Shown piece after piece: positions 44,770 through 55,800 of a stretch of DNA of 64,000 nt; positions within the stretch are counted from its first letter, which is position 1; each line of letters opens with the position of its first letter. The notes below the pieces were generated by a model. It saw only the letters and a list, made by a program, of their open reading frames with translations. It did no database searches and was not told where the DNA came from. The position numbers and the translations under genes are program-made. The DNA lies in the NCBI GenBank assembly GCA_029582155.1, contig CM055899.1, forward strand, positions 53,594,353-53,658,352. The letters are read 5' to 3'. The stretch is from Panopea generosa. Lineage: Eukaryota > Mollusca > Bivalvia > Adapedonta > Hiatellidae.

Positions 44770-46150
44770 TTCTTTGTGTGATGAGTGCATTCCTATTAAA
44801 ACTGTAACAATACGATTCACCGACCCGCTGTTGATGCACAACATAATCAGAAACCATATTCGACGAAGAAGACGAGCATATATCAAAACACGCAAAACAA
44901 ACAACCCTAACCGTTGGAATACATATAACACCATACGCAACAAAACTAACTCGCTTGTGCGTAATGCCTAACAAGCACACAACACTAAAATGGCTGGCAA
45001 ACTAAAGTACCATCTATCACAACATCACTCGTCTGACTACTGGAAACTTCTAAAAGGCTTCATTAATCAGAATTTCTCTACAAAAAGCATCCCAACACTT
45101 TATCACAACAACACCACATACGAAATAAACACAGAAAAAGCAGACATACTCAATACATTCTTTCAAGCACAAACACTCCTAGATGACACGAACAAAGACC
45201 TCCCAAATCTTCCCATCAACGAAGAAGGTCCTAAACTCACCAACATCAATATCGAACCTAAGGAAGTTACTGACGCCCTTAAAATACTTAAATCCGGGAA
45301 AGCCGCCGGTCCCTATACCGTCAACGGATAGTCCTAAAAGAACTTTCAAACGAACTATCCCGACCTCTCTATGGTCTCTTCAACTACTCCCATTATCCCT
45401 TCTCATTGCAATCAGTAAAGTCCTCGAAAGGTTTATCCACAAACATGTATTTAATTTCTTCCATGACAACAACCTCATCTATTCTTTTCAGTTTGGCTTC
45501 GTCCCCAAGGACTCTACTGTCAATCAGCTTTCATATATTTACCATACCTTTTGCAAGGCTCTAGATGATGGTAAAGAGGTTCGAGCTGTCTTTTGTGGCA
45601 TATCTAAAGCTTTCTATCGCGTATTGCATAGAGGACATTTATTCAAACTTGAACGCAGTTGTATCTCTGCGTCTCTTCTTCTTTGGTTCAAGGATTATCT
45701 AGATGGTAGATAACAATGTGCAATTCTTTCCAGATCCTCATCTGACACGGTTCCGACATCGGCTGGTGTTCCTCAAGGCTCAATTCTTGGTCCATTATTG
45801 TTTCTTGTTTACATCAACGATATTATTTCTGAAATCATGATGGTAGAAGCGAATCGACAAGTCAGCATGCGCGGTTACGGATGCATTGCAGTTCCTTGAA
45901 AGAGCATCTGTTCTCCAAAAACATTGTAGAAAGCCCTACCTGTGATTGTGGTGAAACTGAGGATACGTATCACTATCTCTTCACATGCCCTTTGTATCAC
46001 CGTCAACGAACTATACTCCATTCGTCCTATTACTCGTTTGGACCTAAATACAATGCTGTTTGGCAATGACACTATCTCTGATGATGTCAATAGTCAAATA
46101 TTTTACCGTGTACAAACAAACATCTCGAAGACCAAGCGTTTCATTCATTG
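44770..46150 (+). pseudogene. LINE reverse-transcriptase remnant (CR1/Jockey-type)
   Basis: 5'-truncated LINE ORF2. It begins around LCDECIPIKTVTIRFTDPLL, then the linker IRRRRRAYIKTRKTNNPNRW, a TAA, KLKYHLSQHHSSDYWKLLKG, and LKILKSGKAAGPYTVNG of the RT N-terminal region. About 30 residues before ISKVLERFIHKHVFNFF are deleted with a frameshift. Motif A reads VFCGISKAFYRV: the expected first catalytic Asp is Gly. After a stop comes VPQGSILGPLLFLVYINDI, then a deletion that removes the YxDD box and joins to MHCSSLKEHLFSKNIVESP with the Cys/His knuckle CDCGETEDTYHYLFTC. The copy is dead. Clade is uncertain (CR1-, Jockey- or RTE-like style). Confidence 0.88.
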
Positions 46151-46301
46151 AGTTGAACTATCCTTTATTGTCATAAGAGTGACCCACAACACCTCAACAG
46201 GCATCCTGTGATCACAACTCTCCTTTCCTTATTCTATCTATCTACTTTACCTACCACTTTCCACTTTGTTCTCTTCACAGTAATTATATAATGAGTAATG
46301 A

Positions 46302-46521
46302 CTTAGACAAAGGATCTCCACTGACCCGGTAACTGACAAATCAGCGACGAGCTAATCGGTCAGGCTTCCAACAGAGCTAATTGCATATGTGTTGAGAGGC
46401 TTGCGATAATACCTGATTCGGGTTTGCCACAGAGTTAAGCGTCGGTGTGGAAAGACTGCAATAAAACCGATTAATCAATACACGCTGCCCTTAGCTCGAA
46501 TTATAAAACATGTTATGATTT
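46302..46521. repeat. 220-bp direct repeat, left copy
   Basis: It starts around agacaaaggatctccactga and ends about ttagctcgaatta plus 20 bases. It is over 90 percent identical by eye to 48899..49118 in the same orientation. It borders the DIRS-like remnant and follows the LINE remnant. Confidence 0.93.
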
Positions 46522-47429
46522 TCATAGCTATTATATATAAATCTTGCCAAGGATTTGAAAGAAACAACTGAACTAAGGATGCAATGAATGGGTCACATCG
46601 TGACCAGTTATTATTTTGCAATATAAATATAAAGCACTTAATTGTCATAAATCATGGTTATCATTATGCATTATTAGAACGACACACATGTGCCATAAAA
46701 GTTTTATACATTACACCGACAGAAGCAAAGCACACATGTGCCATATTATCAATAACATATATTGCAAATATTCAAAGAATACAGTAAAAAGAAAAGAAAT
46801 GTGAAGGGTCCGATAGAATACGCCATAAAGGAAGAACTATGAATACTAGTTCTTTCTTCCCCCACATTTCGAGTGGAGAAGTAGAGCAGAAGGAGGCATC
46901 CTGTCAGGTGAAACCAATAAATTGAAAAATTTTCAATTACATGTCATTAAGCTTTGATTGCATAGTGAATGAAAAGTATAACATATAAAGAAACTAAATT
47001 CAATTCTTCCTAAACACTAAAAACGATTGATAATTGATTAAATTTACCATAACATTATGAGGTAAATGTATCACGCACATTTGAATAATATTTTTAATTC
47101 TCGTAGCCTTTGTAGAAAATTACGTTTGTAATCAATATCCAATAATGGTGAACTACTTAAAGCCTGTGGTAATCAAAGTGTGTAATATACGATACTGTAA
47201 TATAGAAACAGAATCGAAGCTCTAGTATATTACAAATGTATCGGTAACAATTCATATATCCAAATTTGAAAACATAGTTTTACATAGTATAAGTTTGAAC
47301 ATCATTACGGGCATTGCAGATATGCACATCATCATATATCATACACGTTGATGATAATTTTTAGAGTTGAAATGAAATAATATAACATTATAATTTTGAA
47401 AAAAAGTGTTATACAAAATAATCATTATC

Positions 47430-47680
47430 ATAGTACATGTACCTAGAAGATACAAATAGTACATTTTCATAGTATGCATTACAAAAACCAAGCAGGTAAC
47501 AACAAAATATCAATATCAAAATGCATGTTACAAGCCCATGCACGTAATAGCAAAACATCAATATTATTCTACTTCGTATTCCAAAGTAGATAACACAAAA
47601 TATCAATATCATAGTTCATGTTACCAGCCCAAGCAGGTAACAAAGAAGTAGCAATATCCTAGTCCATGTTTAAAGTTATA
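47430..47680. repeat. imperfect tandem repeat (about 60 bp, 4 copies)
   Basis: The motif agcccaagcaggtaacaa, followed by aaatatcaatatca and agttcatgttac, recurs with changes between 47430 and 47680. Confidence 0.6.
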
Positions 47681-47815
47681 TAATATATAATCACAAGCCG
47701 TTCAACCATATAAAATATGCCCTGGATGTAAATGAAGAGGTTTCTGGAAAGATACAGGTTAGTGTGTACACAGCCTAAGCAGATATATGTGTAATTATGT
47801 TACAGTTAGAACGCC

Positions 47816-48898
47816 TTAGTACACGAGAACTATTAAAACCACAGGACAGTAAGCATTTTGAAAGCTGTTTATCAAATTGAGACCTAGGAACAGGTTCACC
47901 TGAACTGAGAATGAACAGAGGACTTGCCTGTGAACCACTTTAGTTGAGATATTGGCGTAGGTGTAATGCAGAAACAGGGGATTTCTTAGTGTGACCATGA
48001 CAGAACCCAATGCTGTGATGTTAACCGTTACTATGTTTAAAGTGTCAGAAAGTGACACGTACATCAATGAGAATGCCTTGATTGTACTGTAAGTACACGT
48101 CGTCATATTGTAAAACAGTTGCAACCGTGCGAAACCTAGAACATGCAATTTACTACAATAGCAAAAGTACTAAAAGCAAACAAAAACATTGCTTTAAATA
48201 TGGAACTGTCATACCAAGACGCTGAAACATGTGTAAGTACTTGCACTATTTTGTCCAAAGTGGGTATAGTAATACTGAGCCGAAGATCATATGAAGGTGC
48301 TGATCTATGTACGCCCTTTACGATAGAGGTTTCCAGGAAAGCATTGGTGGGGTCAGTCACATTAAAAATCTTGTGAACATAACTTATGGCGACAATGGTT
48401 GAGAAGTCAGTCGCAATTGGTGTAAGTATGCGACAAAAAGAGCAAAAACTGAGTCGAAACAGGTTGGTTAAATGTCTGTCCGAAAACATGTTGAGACAAC
48501 TGGCCAATTAAATGCCAAACTCTCTGCTATATTATTGACGTAGAGGAGGTTTGTTTGAATAGAGTGTTATACATAGGAAAGTCATGATCTGAGAAGGACA
48601 GAAAGTCTTCCTAGTTGACAGTGGTACGCTGATTGCCAAACAGAGGTTCTGGAAGTTGTGCAGATCCTGAAACGCTAGTGTGTACGAAGGTGCCAAAAAT
48701 AGGAAATCATCTAGAATTTTAGCAATATATTTTGATTTATATTTGTGGGTGGCTATCCACAATAAAGCAGAAGTAAACGAGTGAAAAAGTTGACGACTGG
48801 AAGAAGCTCCCATTGGTAAACACTTATCAAAGTAAAACATAAAACAAATCATGTTAGCAATAAAACTATGTGCGATCCGAAAGTGTCTAGAGTACTGA
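47816..48898 (-). pseudogene. DIRS-like retrotransposon remnant (RT and tyrosine recombinase)
   Basis: On the minus strand, the first ORF (ending 48532) carries CLPMGASSSRQLFHSFTSAL, then AKILDDFLFLAPSY. Its LDDF is the DIRS-type catalytic RT box. Next, from 48507, comes ILTPIATDFSTIVAISYVHK and the stretch NVTDPTNAFLETSIVKGVHR, then SIFKAMFLFAF: the N-terminal half of a tyrosine recombinase. After frameshifts, ASPLFILSSGEPVPRSQFDK near 47920..47850 is its C-terminal part. The GHSFRIGA block and the catalytic Tyr are missing, as are RNase H and Gag. Established knowledge: DIRS and Ngaro elements encode RT plus a tyrosine recombinase instead of a DDE integrase. This is an internally deleted, dead copy. 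Confidence 0.83.
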
Positions 48899-49118
48899 CT
48901 AAGACAAAGGATCTCCACTGACCCGGTAACTGACAAATCAGCGACGAGCTAATCGGTCAGGCTTCCAACAGAGCTTATTGCGTATGTGTTGAGAGGCTTG
49001 CGATAATACTTGATTCAGGTTTGCCACAGAGTTAAGCGTCGGTGTGAAAAGACTGCGATAAGACCAATTAATCAATACACGCTGCTCTTAGCTCGAATTA
49101 CAAAACGTGCTATGATTA
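48899..49118. repeat. 220-bp direct repeat, right copy
   Basis: It matches 46302..46521. Its left edge cuts into the 5' side of the RT ORF, which suggests it is the 5' terminal repeat joined to the RT by an internal deletion. Confidence 0.93.
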
Positions 49119-49274
49119 TTTATTTGCATTTGTAACACCATTGTTTAGTCCTTGCAAGATATTCAGAAGAGAGACTTTGTACAAGCTAGAAATAGCTCTC
49201 TTCTCAATTCTGCTGTATATCGAATATATGTATTATATGTTATTTGCTGATAACAAATAAATATTGTTTTAACT

Positions 49275-49415
49275 AAGGACAAGGTTATCAGCACGACCGT
49301 CGTGTCGATTATTTTCCTTATCGGCACGACGGAATCATTTGAATTTACATCGCACATGAGTGAGGAGAACTAAAATTTGAGACGGCGTCTTAGACCACTA
49401 GGCCACGGAGGACCC
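49275..49415 (-). mobile_element. tRNA-Leu-type SINE, second copy
   Basis: From 49415 leftward the minus strand begins gggtcctccgtggcctagtg, then gtctaagacgccgtctcaa, matching the head at 5863. A body with ccgtcgtgccgataagg and a palindromic cacgaccgtcgtg follows. Confidence 0.6.
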
Positions 49416-49419
49416 AATA

Positions 49420-50444
49420 TTAGACAAGACATGAAAGGAGTAAACAAAAGGAAAATAAACAAAACATGACAATGCATGCAACCAAAAATATAAAGAAAAT
49501 ATAGCATAATACAACATACAGCAGACAAATCATCACAAGACAACCCCTCTGACAATAGCAGGAAGGCTGCCATATGAAGACATCAGAGTTACACGAATTA
49601 TCCACGGCATAACAGGGATTTTAGTCAAACATCACAGGCATACGCTTCATTAAGAGCAAAAACTATTTGGTAAATTGTACATCTGCAGTAAGTTTTTTTT
49701 ATAGGAAACAAATTATGGAAATACAACAACATGTCCTCTAAAACATATGCTATCTTTAATTCGGAGCATGCTTTTTTATTACAGCAAAATAACTAAATCA
49801 GAGCATCATATGAACAGTAATCGTATTAAAATATATAGCTTTATTTCCATGGAAACAATTAGGTTGTGTGGGCAAAAACTTTAAGTACCTGCATTCCGGA
49901 ATATGTAATAAAATCAGAGTGGTGCATTCTAACACAATGTAGAGAAAGCCTCAAATTTCGAGAGTTATGCAGATGTCTGTGGTAAATCGTCCAAGAAAAA
50001 TTTTAATAAGTGTGTTTGGATGGTATAATGAACGTCTTGTTTAATAAATGTAAAGTCGAATCGATAAATGTTTTTTTTTAGTTATATTTAATTTTTAGGC
50101 CAGACACATCTCGTTATGGTTATTCGACCTATGAAGAGGTCAGTCCTTTTGTATGTAACTAACTTGATTTTTTATCATGCGTGGGAAATGTGATGAATAG
50201 AATCTGACAATTGCTGTCAATTCATACAGAATTTCATAAAACTTGTCCAAAATGCTTTTTCATGAACTCGTTTAATAAAATTCTGTATGAAATGACGAGT
50301 GTCAGATCGTATCAATCTCAAACTTATTTGAAAAATGCTGGAAAATGCCCGGATATATACTTACACCCCTTGACTATCTGCCGTGACTTACTTCCCTTGC
50401 CGAGCACAAGTCTTGCCAAAAAGAAACAATATTGGCATTAACGC
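49420..50444. other. no recognisable gene
   Basis: AT-rich sequence with a pair of imperfect inverted stretches around 50215..50290 (ttcatacagaatttcat against atgaaattctgtatga-like). No coding region supported. Confidence 0.5.
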
Positions 50445-50555
50445 CGTGCGGATAAGGGCAATAATGGCCACGATCGTCGTGCGGATGAAAACAATAATGG
50501 GCACAACTGTTGTGCGGATAAGAAAATTAATAGGTACGAAAGTCGTGCCGATAGA
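50445..50555. repeat. 33-bp tandem repeat of a SINE-body motif (3.3 copies)
   Basis: The unit gtgcggataagggcaataat plus ggccacgatcgtc (33 bp) is repeated three times and starts a fourth. It is related to the gtcgtgccgataagg body of the SINE at 49275..49415. Because 33 is a multiple of three it gives an 11-residue periodic open frame. I consider that coincidental. Confidence 0.8.
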
Positions 50556-50879
50556 CACTGCATTTTTCATGACACGTGACAATAACAAATCTTCAGATCT
50601 CTTAAATCAATCACGAATACAATTGTTTATAGACGGCCTCTTAAAACACTTATTTCTAGAAAGTAACACGTGTTGTTGTACAAAATCGCACAGATTTCTT
50701 CAGGTTTCTTTCAGACTACAGTTGGATTACTTCGTGAACATAAATGTATAGGCGAGGCCTCTTTAAACATCAAACACGTTTTAATGCCTGGATCCTTAAA
50801 AGTGTAACGCTCTGTGTGCTAATTTGAGGTTGAGCCAGTGTACAGGAAAATATGCAAGCAAGCGTTTGCAAGCGTTTTA

Positions 50880-51306
50880 CTGAACAAACCGCAGTCTGTT
50901 GCAGTTATAGTTGTATTACCTTGTCAATCAGATACCGCTATATCCGCTGTGTGTAAATAGTATTTGGCACCGGGCTAACTAAACGATTACAATGCCATTA
51001 TGATCAATTGCATTATCAGTAAATAAGGTGTATTTGCTTACCAACTAGCTGATGTCACCTTTTAAACTGATTTATTTGAATTGTTGACTTTTAAGAAGTG
51101 AAGCGTACAGCTGAAATTCCTTTGTTTGTTTCACTAGATTAAACCTTGGGCAACCTTGAGTAATCTGCCGTGTACGGTTGGTTTTTACTTCAGATACATT
51201 AAAAGGTTTTAAGACGGTTAGTAAAACAAGCAATCTTCATTTTGTATTATCGTGGTCAGTTTGCACAAACCTGTATTACGAAGCTTAGTGTCTTCGTAAA
51301 ATGCAT
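50880..51306 (-). repeat. dispersed repeat, inverted partner of 31568..31985
   Basis: It matches 31568..31985 in reverse complement, including attaccttgtcaatc and agtgaagcgtacagct. Non-coding. Confidence 0.85.
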
Positions 51307-51329
51307 GTTCGTGCTAAGGGTTATTTATA

Positions 51330-51625
51330 ACCGCATCCCTTAATGACATTGACCTTGACCCGAAAATCGTGAAACGCAAATGCATCCGAAATATCACTTT
51401 TTGGAACATCTGTGTAACTTGCATCGGATGGAAAATAATGCTGGTAAGCGTTGGCAGCGATTTTTTATTTTTAGTAAGAGTGAAATTTACCTTGACCTGA
51501 AAATCGTGACGTACGGAAGAACAGACGGACAGACGGATTGGCGAACGGTATGACGGACTGACAATGGTAGCACTATATCCCCCTCACCACCCCATCCCTA
51601 ATCCCAATTGCAAGGCGGTTGCATA
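51330..51625. mobile_element. putative interspersed repeat with (GACGGACA) tract
   Basis: Internally repeated ttgaccttgacccgaaaatc and taccttgacctgaaaatcgt are followed by agaacagacggacagacgga, then ccccctcacc. This layout resembles repeats I remember from bivalve genomes, but no ends were defined. Confidence 0.35.
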
Positions 51626-51755
51626 AACAATACGTATCAGTATAAAACAGATAAATTGTATGAATTGTGTAATCTGCCATAGCATGTAGGGATATTATAG
51701 AGAAGATGATTTCCTTAATTTTGTTACATATTGCAACAGTATGTCACATATTGCT

Positions 51756-51822
51756 CCTTAGTGTAACAAAATATTTTTGTAACACTAAGGGTTGCGGTGT
51801 CATTTGTTTTGTTACACTAAGA
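51756..51822. repeat. three-copy palindromic motif (hairpin)
   Basis: ccttagtgtaacaaaa at 51756 is followed after a 3-bp loop by its near-complement tgtaacactaagg ending 51790. A third copy ttttgttacactaag lies at 51807..51822. Confidence 0.65.
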
Positions 51823-51829
51823 ATTGCCA

Positions 51830-52895
51830 TGTAATGCTTGCATTGTGCCAGGTAAGTGTTCTTTTAGACTAAGTGTATATGTTTGTGTATTAACCGTAAT
51901 GCACATTGTGATTTTATTGCGCTACGCTTATATTGGTGTTAACGTTGTAAAGGTTATTATTTGTGTTCCTTCATATTACTGACAGATTATCTATTTAAAA
52001 GAGAAAAATGGATTTTTTAAATGTGGTAATGTTATATAAAATCAAAGTGACAAACATAAGTTAAATAAAGGACGTATATTTCAAGGAACGGCCCATATAC
52101 CATCAGCTGTCATTAAACACCCGCTGTGTAAAACTATGATGCATATTCTTACACGGCAAACACAGGACGCTCGATGACTAATCAAGTGAGCTTCAGAATA
52201 TGTCTCTTTATTGTCGACCAAACGTTTTAGGCGCTAAATAGGCGCTTTGAAAGGACCTTTTTAAGTAATTAAGTAATTTTAACTTTACTGGCACGGTCAC
52301 TAAAGTAATATATAATTCCATTGAACAGTATGCTAATTAAAACCGTATGATCATAACACAGGCGATAATGGGATTCATTAACGTGTTCTGTACCTGATTC
52401 GAAATACTCTACATCTGACTGTTTATGGTTTTTAGGATCGTATACAATGATTTTTGACCTGCGCAAAGTAAATGCACACGAACCGCTCGGGTGGGTCGTA
52501 AATATCGGCCTGCGTCCGAGGTTATTCAACGCAGCTGTGCAAAAACGCTTTTCATCCCTAATAAAAACTTAAGCCTTAACAAGCATTACGAAACCATACA
52601 GATATATACACAGTGTGAACGTCTAATGCAGAAAATACCTGCAAAAACGATACAGTGCATGAGTGTCTTCTCTTATTGATAAAAAATCTGAATTACTCTA
52701 TTATTAAAACAAACGAGTTTCTGCTGCGTTTTGCATTCTGCACTTAATATAAAATTGGCACGGAGCTGGCATGCAGCATTCCATGAACTCCGTAACAAAA
52801 TGGCTGCCAAATGCAAGAGTGCTCAGTTTTTCCAGACAGGAATAGAGTGACCCACTCCAGTGACATTGGAGAAAAGTCCAACAGGTGACAACCGC
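51830..52895. other. no recognisable gene
   Basis: It includes an 86-codon minus-strand ORF at 52529..52269 without a recognisable domain or neighbouring splice structure. I do not call it a gene. Confidence 0.45.
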
Positions 52896-52899
52896 CGCA

Positions 52900-55800
52900 A
52901 CAGAGAGACATATGACTAATGTAAAGAATAATCAATATCAAGCATTAGAAGTAATTTGAAACCTACAAAAAAGTGAAACATATGACTTATGTAGAGAATC
53001 ATCAATACCAAGCATTAGAAGTAATGTGAAACATACACAATAGTGCATAGTGCAACATATGACAAAAGTATAGAGTCATCAATACAAGCAATAGAAGTAA
53101 TGTGAAACAAACATAATAGTGAAACAAAATAACTAATGTATAGAATCATCACTATCAAGCATTAGAAGTAATGTGAAACATACACAATAGTGAAACATAT
53201 GACTAATGTGTAGAATAATCAATATTAAACATTAGAAGTAATGTAAAACATACATAATAGTTAAACATATGACTAATGTGTAGGATAATCAATAGTAAGC
53301 ATTAGAAGCAATGAAAAACATACACGATAGTGAAACATATGACTAAGTATAGAATAATCGATATCAAGCATTAGAAGAAATGTGAAACACGCAAAACAGT
53401 GAAACATATGACTAATGTATAGAATAATCGATATCAAGCATAAGAAGTAATGTGAAACATACACAATAGTGAAACATATGACTAATGTATAGAATAATCA
53501 CTATCAAGCATTAGAAGTAACGTGAAACATACGCAATAGTGAAACATATGACTAATGTATAGAATACTAATGTATAAAATAATCAATATCAAGCATTAGA
53601 AGTAACGTGAAACATACACAATAGTGAAACATATGACTACTGTATAGAATAATCACTATTAAGCATTAGAAGTAACGTGAAACATTCACAATAGTGAAAC
53701 ATATGACTAATGTGTAGACTAATCAATATCAAGCATTAGAAGTAACGTGAAATATAAACAATAGTGAAACATATGACTAATGTGTAGAATAATCACTATC
53801 GAGCATTAGAAGAAACGTGAAACATACACAATATTGAAACATATGACTAATGTGTAGACTAATCACTATCAAGCATTAGAAGTAATATGAAACATACACA
53901 ATAGCGAAACAGGTGACTAATATATAGAATAATTATCAACCATAAGAAGTAATGTGAAACATACACAATAGTGTAAAACATATGACTAATATATAGAATA
54001 ATCACTATCAAGCATAAGAAGTATTGTGAAACATACACAACAGTGAAACATATGACAAATGTGTAGAATAATCACTATCAAGCATTGGAAGTAATGTAAA
54101 ACATACACAATAGTGAAACATATGACTAATGTGTAGAATAACCAATATCAACCATAAGAAGTAATTTGAAACAAACACAATAGTGAAACATATAACTAAT
54201 GTGTAGAATAATCACTATCAAGCATTAGAAGTAATGTGAAACATAAACAATAGTGAAACATATGACTAATGTATAGAATAATCACTATCAAGCATTAGAA
54301 GTCATGTGAAACATACACAATAGTGAAACATATGACTAATGTATAGAATCACCAATACCAAACATTAGAAGTAATGTGAAACATACACAATAGTGAAACA
54401 TATAACTAATGTGTAGAATAATCACTTTCAAGCATTAGAAGTAATATGAATCATACACAATAGTGAAACATATGACTAATGTGTAGAATAATCAATATCA
54501 ACCATAAGAAGTAACATGAAACATACACAATAGTGAAACATATGACTAATGTATAGAATAATCACTATCAAGCATTAGAAGTAATGTGAACCATACACAA
54601 TAGTGAAACATATGACTAATGTGTAGAATAATCAATATCAACCATAAGAAGTATTGTAAAACATACACAATAGTGAAACATATGACTTATGTATAGAATA
54701 ATCAATATCAAGCATTAGAAGTAATGCGAAACATACGCGATAGTGAAACATATGACTAATGTATAGAATAATCACTATCAAGCATTAGAAGTAATGAGAA
54801 ACATACGCGATAGTGAAACATATGACTAATGTATAGAATAATCAATATCAAGCATTAGAAGTATTGAGAAACATACGCAATAGTGAAACATATGACTAAT
54901 GTATAGAATAATCAATATCAAGCATTAGAAGTAATGTGAAACATACGCAATAGTTAAACATATGACTAATGTATAGAATAATCAATATCAAGCATTAGAA
55001 GTAATGTGAAACATACACAATAGTGAAACATATGACTTATGTAGAGAATCATCAATACCAAGCATTAGAAGTAATGTGAAACATACACAATAGTGCATAG
55101 TGCAACATATGACAAAAGTATAGAGTCATCAATACAAGCAATAGAAGTAATGTGAAACAAACATAATAGTGAAACAAAATGACTAATGTATAGAATCATC
55201 ACTATCAAGAATTAGAAGTAATGTGAAACATACACAATAGTGAAACATATGACTAATGTGTAGAATAATCAATATTAAACATTAGAAGTAATGTAAAACA
55301 TACATAATAGTTAAACATATGACTAATGTGTAGGATAATCAATATCAAGCATTAGAAGCAATGAAAAACATACACGGTAGTGAAACATATGATTAAGTAT
55401 AGAATAATCGATATCAAGCATTAGAAGAAATGTGAAACACGCAAAATAGTGAAACATATGACTAATGTATAGAATAATCGATATCAAGCATAAGAAGTAA
55501 TGTGAAACATACACAATAGTGAAACATATGACTAATGTATAGAATAATCACTATCAAGCATTAGAAGTAACGTGAAACATACGCAATAGTGAAACATATG
55601 ACTAATGTATAGAATACTAATGTATAAAATAATCAATATCAAGCATTAGAAGTAACGTGAAACATACACAATAGTGAAACATATGACTACTGTATAGAAT
55701 AATCACTATTAAGCATTAGAAGTAACGTGAAACATTCACAATAGTGAAACATATGACTAATGTGTAGACTAATCAATATCAAGCATTAGAAGTAACGTGA

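Noticed and set aside
48143..48376. Plus-strand ORF over the tyrosine-recombinase region
   Set aside because: It is the antisense shadow of the recognisable minus-strand recombinase.
52269..52529. 86-codon minus-strand ORF as a host gene or exon
   Set aside because: It has no family resemblance, no plausible splice partners and no neighbouring gene.
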